Assembly: GCF_900176395.1 (NCBI RefSeq)
Contig: NZ_FWXL01000005.1
Location: 62,001-126,000 of the forward strand
Direction: 5' to 3'
Length of the DNA stretch: 64,000 nucleotides
Source: Novosphingobium sp. B1
GTDB lineage: Bacteria; Pseudomonadota; Alphaproteobacteria; Sphingomonadales; Sphingomonadaceae
The position numbers and the translations under genes are program-made. Each line of letters opens with the position of its first letter. Position 1 is the stretch's first letter. Below are positions 7,676 to 15,982 of this stretch, one piece after another. Under the pieces are notes generated by a model. It made no database searches. It saw nothing but the letters and a program-made list of their open reading frames with translations, and was not told the origin of the DNA.

Positions 7676-10639
7676 TCAGAAGGTAAACCGTGCACCGGCA
7701 GCATAGCGCGCATAGCCCGGTGCCGCAAAGAACACGGTCTGCTCGTTACGCTGATAGCCCTTGCGATCGGCGTTGGTGATATTGATGCCCTCGACGAACA
7801 CCGTCACGCCCTTGCGGATTTCGTACGATGCGCTGGCGTCGAACTGCCCATAGGCCTTCACGTAGTACGGGTCGAAACCGTAGCCCGAGAGGAAGCCTGC
7901 GCGCCAGTTGTAGGCGACGCGAGCCTGCAGGCCGTTCTTGTCGTAGAACAGGACGGCGTTGGCACTGTCGCTGACCCCGTTCACCGCGAACTGCGGCACG
8001 GTATAGCGGATGGCATTGTCGAACTTGGTGTCGCTCTTGACGACAGTGTAGTTCAGGATCGTGCCGAAGCCGGTGTCCCAGAAGCTGTGCTGGACAGCAA
8101 ATTCCCAGCCCCACAGCTTGGCCTGCTGATCGCTGTTGGTCGGCTGCGTGGTGATGAAGTTCACCAACGGGTCCGACGCCTGACCGATCACGCCCGTCAC
8201 GTTGCCAGCAGCATCGCGGGTAACGGTGGAGGGGAAGCGCTGACCGATATAGTCGAGCAACTGCTGCGCCGTTGCATTCGGGCCGAGCGCGGCACGGGCA
8301 GCGGCAGCGTTGGCACCAGCGGCAGCATTCGTCAGGCCGAACGCGGGCTGGTTGACCTGCGTCTGGCTGATGAAGTTCTTCACGTTCTTGTGGAAGAACC
8401 CGACCGACACATAGCTGGTCGGCGCGTAGTACCACTCAGCCGAAAGATCGACGTTGTTCGACTTGTAAGGCAGCAGCCCCGGGTTGCCGCTCGATGCCGT
8501 GCTGCCACCGATGCGGATCGGAGACGCGAGCGTCAGGCCGCCCTGCATCGAGTTGTAGTCAGGCCGCGTGATCGTCTGGCTGTACGATGCCCGAAGGCGG
8601 ACGTTCTCGACCGGCTCCATGTCGAAGTCGATCGCGGGCAGCCAGTTCTCGTACTCGCCCTTGAGCGTGCTGGCAGCGATGGTCGGCGTCGCGCCGTAGT
8701 CGATGGCAGTCTCGTTGCCACCCGTCCACACGGTGCGAACCGGGATCGGCACGAGAGCCGAAGAGTCGATCTTGGTCTTCTCGTAGCGCAGGCCGAAGCG
8801 CAGATGCGCGGTGCCAGCGCCCAGATCGAACGAGTGCGTGGTCTGCAGGTAGGGCGCCCAGGTACGTTCGCGGACAGTACGGTCGGTGGTGTACTTGGCA
8901 ATGCAGGTGCCGGCAGCGACAGCCGTGCTGCAGATACCCAGCTTGCTGTCGAGCAGACGGATCAGCCCATCGGTATTGATGTCGAAATAGTTCGGGATGA
9001 TCGACGGATCGTTCGCACCGGACATTCCGGCAAGATCCTTGGGCAGATCGCGGACCTGGTAGAGATCGTCGGGCGTTTCTGCTGCCGTCAGCGTGCCACC
9101 CCAGGTATCGTTCTGGATGACGCCGAACGCCGAGCGCACCTTGTTTTCGGTGTAGGTCACGCCGAAGTCGAGGCTGTCGATGAACGAGGCATCGAAGTCG
9201 TACCCGCCGCGGAAGGTGACTTCGTTGATCTCGTCACGCTGGTAGGCAGTGCGAAATGCGTTGCCGGCCGGACGGATGTTCGAAGCCTTGATCTCGGAGC
9301 CGGGGAACATCTTGACGCTGATGACCGGCATGTCCTGCGTGAAGTCAACCTTCTGCGACTGCACGCCGAAGATCGCGCTGCCCACGGCAATGCCCGAACC
9401 ATAAGGCTTGGTCGGCTTGCTTTCTGCGGTCGAGTGGTGACCGTCGAGCTCAAGACGCAAGCCGCCCGGACCGTCCCACTTCAGGTTGCCACCGATCGAC
9501 TGGTTGCGCGAACGGTTGGCCGCGACCGCACCAGTGATGGCAAGATCCTTGCCGGGCCCGAAGTTCTCGGCATAGAAGTTCGGCCCTGCAGCCGGACCGT
9601 CGGTCCAGCTGCTCGAGGTGTCGCCGTGGTTGAACCAGACGCCAATCGAGTTGGTGCGCGCGTCGATGGTGTTCTGCGAGAAGGTATAGTCGACGGTCGC
9701 CGTCAGCGTGTCGGTGGGCTTCACCTGCACGACAGCCTGACCGTTGATGCGCTTGCGGCGGAACGTGGTGAAGTCGTAACCGGCGTTCTGCGTCACCTGG
9801 TAGATGTCGTTCGGGCCGGGACGGTTCTGGATGTTGGCGGCGGCAGGCGTTCCCGGCTGCGCCAGCGAACCCCAGTTGTTTTCCGAACCGAGATAGCCTT
9901 CGCGCCAACCCGCGTTGAACTGCGCCTGGCTGGCCTTGCGGTCCTGGTAGGAGCCCGTCAGCAGCACACCGATACGGTTGTCGGCGAAGGTATCGCTGAT
10001 GATGCCCGAGACTTCAGGCGTGATGCTGGTGCCGTCGAACAACGAGGTATCATAGACCGCCTTGGCACCGATGCTGCCATGGAAGCCGGCACGATCAAGC
10101 GGCCGCGCCGTCTTGATGTTGATGACCGAGCCGATACCGCCGGTGGCCAGTGAAGCACGACCCGACTTGTAGACTTCGACGCCGGCGATGCCTTCTGAGG
10201 CAAGGTTGGCAAAGTCGAACGAGCGCGAGGCCGGAGCGCCGCTGCTGCCGCCAAGGCTCGAAGCCGGCATCTGGCGGCCGTTTAGCAGCACCAGGTTGAA
10301 ATCGGGACCAAAGCCGCGGACCGTGACGGTCGAGCCTTCACCGCTGTTGCGGTCGATCGAAACGCCCGTGATGCGCTGCAGCGACTCTGCAAGGTTCGTA
10401 TCCGGGAACTTGCCGATATCTTCGGCCGAGATCGCGTCGACCACGCCCTGCGCGGTGCGCTTGATGTCCATCGCCTTGGAAAGCGAGGCACGGATGCCGG
10501 TGACGACGATGGCATCGCCCTCGGCCGGTTCGTCGGCCGCGACTTCCTGCGCAAACGCCGCCTGCCCGGTGAGGGCCAGCGCGAGGGCAAAGACGCTGGT
10601 CGCACGAACGGCAGCGGAACGGGTGGTGGAAACGCTCAT
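7676..10639 (-). CDS. TonB-dependent outer-membrane receptor (glycan type)
   Basis: 987 residues with an N-terminal Sec signal peptide (cleavage after about AAFAQ), a TonB-box-like DAIVVTGIRASL, a plug domain (DTNLAESLQRITGVSIDR, TVRGFGPDFNLVLLNGRQ) and a C-terminal beta-strand ending in phenylalanine (GARFTF), all expected of a full receptor. Start ATG at 10637-10639 is preceded by a strong GGGGAGG ribosome site. It is the first gene of the halogenase/SapC/GH16/LacI/MFS operon and belongs to the long receptors used by sphingomonads and caulobacters for oligosaccharide import. The promoter region contains two probable LacI operators. Ligand inferred as beta-glucan oligomers from the GH16 gene. 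Confidence 0.93.
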   Translation of the reverse strand: MSVSTTRSAAVRATSVFALALALTGQAAFAQEVAADEPAEGDAIVVTGIRASLSKAMDIKRTAQGVVDAISAEDIGKFPDTNLAESLQRITGVSIDRNSGEGSTVTVRGFGPDFNLVLLNGRQMPASSLGGSSGAPASRSFDFANLASEGIAGVEVYKSGRASLATGGIGSVINIKTARPLDRAGFHGSIGAKAVYDTSLFDGTSITPEVSGIISDTFADNRIGVLLTGSYQDRKASQAQFNAGWREGYLGSENNWGSLAQPGTPAAANIQNRPGPNDIYQVTQNAGYDFTTFRRKRINGQAVVQVKPTDTLTATVDYTFSQNTIDARTNSIGVWFNHGDTSSSWTDGPAAGPNFYAENFGPGKDLAITGAVAANRSRNQSIGGNLKWDGPGGLRLELDGHHSTAESKPTKPYGSGIAVGSAIFGVQSQKVDFTQDMPVISVKMFPGSEIKASNIRPAGNAFRTAYQRDEINEVTFRGGYDFDASFIDSLDFGVTYTENKVRSAFGVIQNDTWGGTLTAAETPDDLYQVRDLPKDLAGMSGANDPSIIPNYFDINTDGLIRLLDSKLGICSTAVAAGTCIAKYTTDRTVRERTWAPYLQTTHSFDLGAGTAHLRFGLRYEKTKIDSSALVPIPVRTVWTGGNETAIDYGATPTIAASTLKGEYENWLPAIDFDMEPVENVRLRASYSQTITRPDYNSMQGGLTLASPIRIGGSTASSGNPGLLPYKSNNVDLSAEWYYAPTSYVSVGFFHKNVKNFISQTQVNQPAFGLTNAAAGANAAAARAALGPNATAQQLLDYIGQRFPSTVTRDAAGNVTGVIGQASDPLVNFITTQPTNSDQQAKLWGWEFAVQHSFWDTGFGTILNYTVVKSDTKFDNAIRYTVPQFAVNGVSDSANAVLFYDKNGLQARVAYNWRAGFLSGYGFDPYYVKAYGQFDASASYEIRKGVTVFVEGINITNADRKGYQRNEQTVFFAAPGYARYAAGARFTF

Positions 10640-10714
10640 GATCCTCCCCTTCTCCGGCGCCTTATGAATTCAGCGCTCGGAAAAATACGCAAGGCGCACG
10701 GCAACCGCCGCCTT

Positions 10715-10744
10715 GTGAACGTTCACCTAATTGAGAACGTTCAC
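10715..10744. promoter_or_regulatory. Paired LacI-type operators upstream of TBDR operon
   Basis: Perfect palindrome GTGAACGTTCAC at 10715-10726 and a second copy GAGAACGTTCAC at 10733-10744 with one mismatched base in its left arm; centres are 18 bp apart. The central CG and even-length dyad are typical of LacI/GalR operators. They lie 76-105 bases upstream of the receptor start and about 180 bases from the divergent DUF3422 gene. Binding by the LacI protein at 806-1864 is inferred from the shared operon. Confidence 0.7.
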
Positions 10745-10926
10745 GCGGTCAATAGCCTTCGCCGTTTGGCGTATGGCGGCGTAGTGCTTTTGGGCAATCC
10801 CCGGTCGCTCGGTCGGGATTGGCCGGGAATCCGTTTGGCCTGACCGCAAACATCGCCTAGCTTCCGGACAGGGCGGCGACAGGCCAGATCGGGTTTCTTG
10901 CCGTCAGCCCCGCGGGGGGCCAACCG
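10745..10926. other. Intergenic sequence before DUF3422 gene
   Basis: No gene is supported here; the small minus-strand frame that covers it overlaps the DUF3422 coding region. One inverted repeat, CAATCCC (10795-10801) / GGGATTG (10815-10821), 13 bases apart, could be a regulator site or weak hairpin. No T-run follows. Confidence 0.35.
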
Positions 10927-12201
10927 ATGCGCGATCACGAGCTCAGAAGCAGGGCGGTCGGTGAAATGCACTTGCGGCGCTGGCCGCTGCTCCCGGTTCC
11001 CTGCCACATCGTGCAATGGGCCTTGTCCGTCGAGGATGCCGAACGCGCTGAAGAACTCTCGCTGATCGAAGCACTTACCGCGACGCACGACAGTGTCGGC
11101 AACCCCACCCATCGCGAAGGCCACGTCAACGAGCATGTCTCGTTCACATGGGAAAGGCAGAGCGAGGGCAGCAGCCTTACCCTGTTCTGCTCATCATGCG
11201 ACGAGCCTGGCTTTCTGGATCCGCACAGTCATCCGCCACTTGCAGCAGCCATCGCCTGGGCCAACACCTTGCCAGGGCGCGTGGTGCGCAGCACCCGGGT
11301 CTGGCTGGGCGAGGATGATGCCGCAATCGAACGATTGCTCGAACGTCATTCGTTCAATCGTGATGAACTGGTTTCCAGCCGGCTTGCGGGCGGTATCCGC
11401 ATCTGGTCGGACTTCCGGCTGAAGGACGATGGTTTCGGCCGTCTGCTCGTCGCCGCCAACGGCATCGACCGGCGTGACCTGACGCGTCAGATCCAGCGAC
11501 TTCAGGAACTGGGCAATTATCGCAACAAGGCACTGCTTGGCCTGCCGATTGCCCGCGAATGCTGGCCCAAACTCGATGCTGCAGAAGACCGCTTGCGCGA
11601 ATTTTCGAACCGCATCGCCGACAGCGATGCACGCGACGACAGCCTGCTGGAGGAACTCTCAGGCCTTGCGCTCGACCTTGCGTCGGTCTCGACTGCCATT
11701 TCCTTCCGCATGGATGCAACCCGCGCCTATGGCCAGATCGTCGAGGAGCGACTCGAACAGCTCGGGGTCGAACCTGTCGAAGGCTATGCGTCGCTGGTCG
11801 ATTTCACGCAGAGGCGCTTTCGCCCGGCGATGAACACGTGCCGCGCCACTACCGAGCGGATCGAGCGTATTGCGCACCGCACCGAACAACTGGCATCGCT
11901 GCTGCGGGCCCGGATCGATACCCGGATCGAAAATCAGAACGCCGAGCTGCTGCGATCGATGGAGCAGTCGATCACCATGCAGGCGCGGCTGCAACAGCTG
12001 GTCGAGGGCCTGTCGGCCGTTGCACTCAGCTATTATGTCCTCGGCCTTCTGAAATATGCCCTCTATGCCTTGCCTGACACGGCGCTGGGCGTTTCGGATG
12101 AATTCATCGTCGGCCTGCTTGTCGTGCCGATGGTGCTTGGCGTCTGGTGGACCATGCACCTCCTCAAGTCGCGTCTGATGAAGACTTCAAGGCAGCAATA
12201 A
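10927..12201 (+). CDS. DUF3422 family membrane protein
   Basis: 424 residues. The opening MRDHELRSRAVGEMHLRRWP matches the DUF3422 family start, in which a 'LRxHxLRxxLxNElHaRPfp' pattern is usual. A long central helical region (about 180-360, rich in Leu, Glu, Arg) suggests coiled coil, and two C-terminal membrane spans (about 357-376 and 386-408, LSYYVLGLLKYALYAL and VGLLVVPMVLGVWWTMHLL) anchor it. Biochemical function is unknown. It ends 44 bases before bchI, in the same direction, so it may be co-transcribed with it, but a PpsR-type site between them suggests bchI has its own promoter. Confidence 0.85.
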   Translation: MRDHELRSRAVGEMHLRRWPLLPVPCHIVQWALSVEDAERAEELSLIEALTATHDSVGNPTHREGHVNEHVSFTWERQSEGSSLTLFCSSCDEPGFLDPHSHPPLAAAIAWANTLPGRVVRSTRVWLGEDDAAIERLLERHSFNRDELVSSRLAGGIRIWSDFRLKDDGFGRLLVAANGIDRRDLTRQIQRLQELGNYRNKALLGLPIARECWPKLDAAEDRLREFSNRIADSDARDDSLLEELSGLALDLASVSTAISFRMDATRAYGQIVEERLEQLGVEPVEGYASLVDFTQRRFRPAMNTCRATTERIERIAHRTEQLASLLRARIDTRIENQNAELLRSMEQSITMQARLQQLVEGLSAVALSYYVLGLLKYALYALPDTALGVSDEFIVGLLVVPMVLGVWWTMHLLKSRLMKTSRQQ

Positions 12202-12226
12202 TTGTTCTTGTCCTGACGGCGATATG

Positions 12227-12244
12227 TGTCCACACTTCTGGACA
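12227..12244 (+). promoter_or_regulatory. PpsR/CrtJ operator at bchI start
   Basis: TGTCCACACTTCTGGACA fits the PpsR consensus TGT-N12-ACA exactly and is a 6+6 dyad (TGTCCA/TGGACA). It ends one base before the bchI ATG (12246), so the bound repressor would cover the start of the gene. No separate good ribosome site lies between; the GGA of the right half-site may serve. PpsR itself is encoded at 32582-34003. Confidence 0.75.
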
Positions 12245-12245
12245 G

Positions 12246-13247
12246 ATGGCGCGCTTTCCCTTCTCTGCGATCGTCGGTCAGGACGAGATGAAGCTCGCTC
12301 TCCTGATCGCTGCGATCGATCCATCCATCGGCGGGGTGATGGTGTTCGGTGACCGTGGCACCGGAAAGTCCACCGCGGCCCGCGCTCTTGCCGCGCTGCT
12401 CCCGCCCATCGCGGTGGTAGAGGATTGCCGCTACGGCTGTTCGCCCGAAGCCCCCCACACCTGCCCCGATCCCTGCCGGTCTACCAAAGCTGGCAAGCGT
12501 CCGGTCCCATTCGTCGACCTGCCGCTGGGCGCAACCGAAGACCGCGTCATCGGTTCGCTCGATCTGGAACGTGCCTTGCGCACCGGTGAAAAGGCTTTCG
12601 AACCCGGCCTTCTTGCCCGTGCGCATCGCGGCTTCCTCTACATCGACGAGATAAACCTGCTCGAGGACCATCTCGTCGACCTCCTGCTTGATGTCTCGGC
12701 GTCAGGTGAAAACGTCGTCGAGCGTGAGGGTCTGTCGATCCGGCACAAGGCTCGGTTCGTGCTCATCGGCAGCGGCAATCCGGAAGAGGGTGAATTGCGC
12801 CCGCAACTTCTTGACCGCTTTGGTCTCTCGGTCGAAGTGCGCACCCCGAAGATCCTTGCCGAACGGGTCGAGATCATGCGCCGCTGCGCCGCGCACGACG
12901 CCGACAGTGAAGCTTTCGCCGCTCAGTGGGCGGAATGGGATGAGAAGGCCCTTCAGCTGATTGCGCGCGGCCAGAAGAAGCTTGCGAAGATCGAGATGCC
13001 CGAAAGCGTCCTGATCGATGCTGCGCAGATCTGCAGTGCGGTTGGCGTCGACGGTTTGCGCGGAGAGTTGACGCTGATGCGTGCGGCTCGGGCTTACGCT
13101 GCGTTGAAGGGAGCAAGGATCGTCAAGCGCGATCACCTGCTGCAGATTGCCCCGATGGCCCTTCGCCACCGCCTTCGCCGCGACGTTCTTGACGAGAGCG
13201 GATCGACAGCCCGCATCGACCGCGCGATAGCCGAACACTTCTCATGA
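12246..13247 (+). CDS. bchI: Magnesium chelatase ATPase subunit BchI
   Basis: 333 residues starting MARFPFSAIVGQDEM, the conserved BchI N-terminus; an upstream in-frame ATG at 12147 lies inside the DUF3422 gene and is rejected. AAA+ features: Walker A GDRGTGKS (35-42), Walker B LYIDE (131-135), sensor/arginine-finger segment SGNPEEGELRPQLLDRF. It forms an ATP-driven hexameric ring with BchD that powers BchH to insert Mg2+ into protoporphyrin IX, the first committed step to bacteriochlorophyll. It is followed by bchD and bchO in one run. A PpsR palindrome abuts its start codon, implying repression under oxygen or light. Confidence 0.97.
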   Translation: MARFPFSAIVGQDEMKLALLIAAIDPSIGGVMVFGDRGTGKSTAARALAALLPPIAVVEDCRYGCSPEAPHTCPDPCRSTKAGKRPVPFVDLPLGATEDRVIGSLDLERALRTGEKAFEPGLLARAHRGFLYIDEINLLEDHLVDLLLDVSASGENVVEREGLSIRHKARFVLIGSGNPEEGELRPQLLDRFGLSVEVRTPKILAERVEIMRRCAAHDADSEAFAAQWAEWDEKALQLIARGQKKLAKIEMPESVLIDAAQICSAVGVDGLRGELTLMRAARAYAALKGARIVKRDHLLQIAPMALRHRLRRDVLDESGSTARIDRAIAEHFS

Positions 13248-13257
13248 ACCCGGCGCG

Positions 13258-14955
13258 ATGACTTCGGGTATGGCAGATGCGCTCCTTGCAGCGCGCCTGC
13301 TGGCCGCGGATCGCAAGCTTGGCGGCATGGTCCTGCGTGGCGGAGGGCCTGCCCGCGATATGGTGGTGCAGGCGTTGCGCGCATTGCTTCCCGCAGACAC
13401 GCCTGTCCGACGCCTGCCCGGCCATATCGACGAAGACCGGCTCACAGGCGGGATCGATATCACCTCCAGTCTCGTCAGCGGAACGCTGGTGCTGCAGCGG
13501 GGATTGCTGGCGGAAAGTGCCGGCGGCGTGCTGATCGTGCCCATGGCCGAACGACTCCGGCAGGACATCGCCGGCCGGATTGCGCAGGCGCTCGACAATG
13601 GCGGCAACTTCCTGCTTGTCCTCCTCGACGACGGTGATGGACCGGATGAGCGCCCTCCCCTCGCGCTGATGGAACGGGTGGCTTTCGATCTCGGTCTGCA
13701 CGATGTGCGAAGCGCGGATTGTGACTGCGCCTTGCCCGCGCCGATCCCTGGTGGATCATTGCCGCTGCTCGGAGATGAAGCCCTGTCCGCCCTTGCCGCA
13801 ACGGCAGCCGCGTTCGGCATCGCATCGATGCGGCCAGTGCTTCAAGCGGCAGCGGCGGCAAGGGCCCACGCCAGGCTGGCCGGGCGGGAAATTGCTATCC
13901 AGTCTGATCTCGAAGCGGCTGTCCGCCTCGCGCTCGTCCCTCGTGCCACCCAGCTTCCGCCAGAACCTGAAGCCCCGCCTTCCCCCGAAGCAGAGCCGGA
14001 ATCTGAACAGGCCGAGCAGCCCCAGAATGACAATGTAGATGACGACGACGAAAATGCGCCCGGCGTCCCTGAAGAGCTGCTGATCGAGGCTGCGCGCGCA
14101 GCTATCCCGCCCGACGTTCTCGAGCTGATCGCATCGGGCCGCGCGCAACGCTCGGCCCGGGGGGGCGGCGCGGGGCGGCGAACCAGCTCGGCACTGCGAG
14201 GCAAGCCCCTTGGCGCGAGACCCGGCGTTCCCGGCGGCGGCAGACGCATGGCCTTGGTCGATACCTTGCGAGCAGCGATCCCGTGGCAGCCGCTGCGCCG
14301 CCGCGATCCCGCTCCTGAAGGTGCAGGCCCGATCCGCTTCCGGCGTGACGACCTGCGCGTCCGCCGCTTCGAGGAGCGCGCAACGTCCGTCACGATCTTC
14401 GCGGTGGACGCCTCGGGATCTGCCGCATTGGCCCGGCTGTCCGAAGCCAAGGGCGCAGTCGAACTGATCCTCGCCCAGGCTTACATAAAACGCGCCGAAG
14501 TGGCCCTGATCGCGTTCCGCGGGACCGACGCAGAGGTGCTGCTACCCCCGACGCGCTCGCTCACGCGCGCCAAGCGCGCGCTTGCGGAATTGCCCGGCGG
14601 GGGCGGCACCCCGCTGGCCCGGGGAATCGCACTCACCCGCCAGCTTGCAGACGCAGTGGCAAGTCGTGGCCGCACGCCGTTCCTCGTATTTCTGACCGAC
14701 GGCAGCGCCAACATCGCGGCCGACGGATCAGCCGGCCGCGCGAGGGCAAACGCAGATGCTCTTGCTGCGGCAAAGGGGATCGCCAGCGCCGGCCTCGACG
14801 CCGTCGTCATCGACATCTCTCCCCGCCCCCGGCCCGAAGCTGCCCGCATCGCGCAGGCCATGCACGCCCGTTACCTGGCTCTGCCCTTCGCCGATGCCAA
14901 GGCGCTCAAGGCTGCCGTGACGATCGCTGCCGAACCACAGAAGAAACGCGCATGA
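13258..14955 (+). CDS. bchD: Magnesium chelatase subunit BchD
   Basis: 565 residues: an N-terminal degenerate AAA+ domain, a Pro/Glu/Asp-rich acidic linker (about 237-275, including DDDDEN), and a C-terminal von Willebrand A domain whose MIDAS motif DASGS is at 384-388. This layout is standard for BchD, the adaptor between the BchI ring and the porphyrin-binding BchH. Start ATG at 13258 lies ten bases after bchI and gives the conserved LLAARLLAADRKLGG opening. It overlaps bchO by ATGA. Confidence 0.96.
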   Translation: MTSGMADALLAARLLAADRKLGGMVLRGGGPARDMVVQALRALLPADTPVRRLPGHIDEDRLTGGIDITSSLVSGTLVLQRGLLAESAGGVLIVPMAERLRQDIAGRIAQALDNGGNFLLVLLDDGDGPDERPPLALMERVAFDLGLHDVRSADCDCALPAPIPGGSLPLLGDEALSALAATAAAFGIASMRPVLQAAAAARAHARLAGREIAIQSDLEAAVRLALVPRATQLPPEPEAPPSPEAEPESEQAEQPQNDNVDDDDENAPGVPEELLIEAARAAIPPDVLELIASGRAQRSARGGGAGRRTSSALRGKPLGARPGVPGGGRRMALVDTLRAAIPWQPLRRRDPAPEGAGPIRFRRDDLRVRRFEERATSVTIFAVDASGSAALARLSEAKGAVELILAQAYIKRAEVALIAFRGTDAEVLLPPTRSLTRAKRALAELPGGGGTPLARGIALTRQLADAVASRGRTPFLVFLTDGSANIAADGSAGRARANADALAAAKGIASAGLDAVVIDISPRPRPEAARIAQAMHARYLALPFADAKALKAAVTIAAEPQKKRA

Positions 14956-15836
14956 GCGGGCCGCGATGGTCGGTCGAGGGCGGCAATTGGCCGAACCGCG
15001 AAGCCAGCCGCTTCGTGGAGACACCCGGGCTGAAATGGCATGTGCAGGTCGCCGGGGAAGGCCCCGCCCTGTTCCTGCTGCATGGCACCGGCGCCGCAAC
15101 GCACAGTTGGCGCGATCTGCTGCCGATGCTGGCGAAGCACTTCACCGTCATCGCACCCGACCTTCCCGGCCATGGCTTTACCTCTGGTCGTCCGCGCGGT
15201 GGCCTGGCGCTGCAGGCCATAGCAGCCTCGCTGTCCGACCTGCTGCTGGCTCTGCACGTGGAGCCACGCCTGATCGTCGGACATTCGGCCGGGGCGGCAA
15301 TTGCCCTGCAACTGGCCAGCACACGCGGCAACGACGTGGCAGTCGTCGGGCTGAACCCCGCGCTCATGCCCTTCCCCGGCCTTGCCGCGAAACTGTTTCC
15401 ATCGCTTGCCAGAATGCTGTTCATCAACCCGTTCGTGCCCCGCATGCTCGCGGGAATCGCGCGCATCCCCGGAGAAACCGGTCGGTTCCTGCGTCGTGCC
15501 ACCGCCTCCACGATCGATGCCCGCGGGATTGCCGCCTACGAGGTGCTCATGGGCAACACCCGGCATTGCGCTGGTGCCATGGAGATGATGGCAAGCTGGG
15601 ATCTTGAAGGTCTGAGCCGCGCATTGCCGCAATTTGCTCGCCCGGTCCTGCTGATCCATTCGAGCGCTGATGCGGCAATACCGCTGCAATCGGTGCAGGA
15701 AGCGGCACGGCGTCTTCCCGATTGCCGCCTGCTGGTCTTGCCGGGACTGGGGCACCTCGCGCACGAAGAGCGCCCCGATCTGGTCGCGGACGAGATTTGC
15801 AGCTTCGCCCACCAACAGCAGGGAAACCCTACATGA
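14952..15836 (+). CDS. bchO: BchO, alpha/beta-hydrolase associated with Mg chelatase
   Basis: 294 residues of alpha/beta-hydrolase fold: oxyanion segment LLHGTGAATHSW (43-53), nucleophile elbow GHSAG (110-114, Ser112), and a late histidine in GLGHLAHEE. BchO sits with bchI-bchD in most proteobacterial photosynthesis clusters; its exact reaction is not settled, and a role in Mg-chelatase function or bacteriochlorophyll assembly is assumed. Start ATG overlaps the bchD stop (ATGA) and its own stop overlaps the next small gene, so the four genes are translationally coupled. Confidence 0.94.
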   Translation: MSGPRWSVEGGNWPNREASRFVETPGLKWHVQVAGEGPALFLLHGTGAATHSWRDLLPMLAKHFTVIAPDLPGHGFTSGRPRGGLALQAIAASLSDLLLALHVEPRLIVGHSAGAAIALQLASTRGNDVAVVGLNPALMPFPGLAAKLFPSLARMLFINPFVPRMLAGIARIPGETGRFLRRATASTIDARGIAAYEVLMGNTRHCAGAMEMMASWDLEGLSRALPQFARPVLLIHSSADAAIPLQSVQEAARRLPDCRLLVLPGLGHLAHEERPDLVADEICSFAHQQQGNPT

Positions 15837-15982
15837 ATGCCATCGGCGAGAATTTCGGCTGGATAGAAATCGTCGTGTTTGCCGCTATCGCGCTGGGCTT
15901 CGGCCTGTGGCAACTGCGCTCGATCAACAAGGAAATCGCTCGCGACAAGGCGAGGAAGCAGAACGACAGCCCAGAAGGCTAG
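15833..15982 (+). CDS. Small single-span membrane protein downstream of bchO
   Basis: 49 residues (MNAIGENFGWIEIVV...). One membrane span at about residues 10-28 (WIEIVVFAAIALGFGLWQL) followed by a basic, charged tail (RSINKEIARDKARKQ), giving an N-out/C-in orientation by the positive-inside rule. The start ATG overlaps the bchO stop (ATGA). The stop TAG overlaps the stop of convergent crtC in the palindrome GGCTAGCC. Not a family I can name; the coupling to bchO suggests a helper in pigment or complex assembly (inference). Confidence 0.68.
   Translation: MNAIGENFGWIEIVVFAAIALGFGLWQLRSINKEIARDKARKQNDSPEG

Noticed and set aside
8087..10153. 688-codon open frame antisense to the first TBDR
   Set aside because: Arg/Val/Asp-rich mirror of the receptor frame, no start signal or family motif.
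10741..11136. 131-codon minus-strand frame over the DUF3422 start
   Set aside because: Antisense to the conserved DUF3422 N-terminus; the operator lies at its end.
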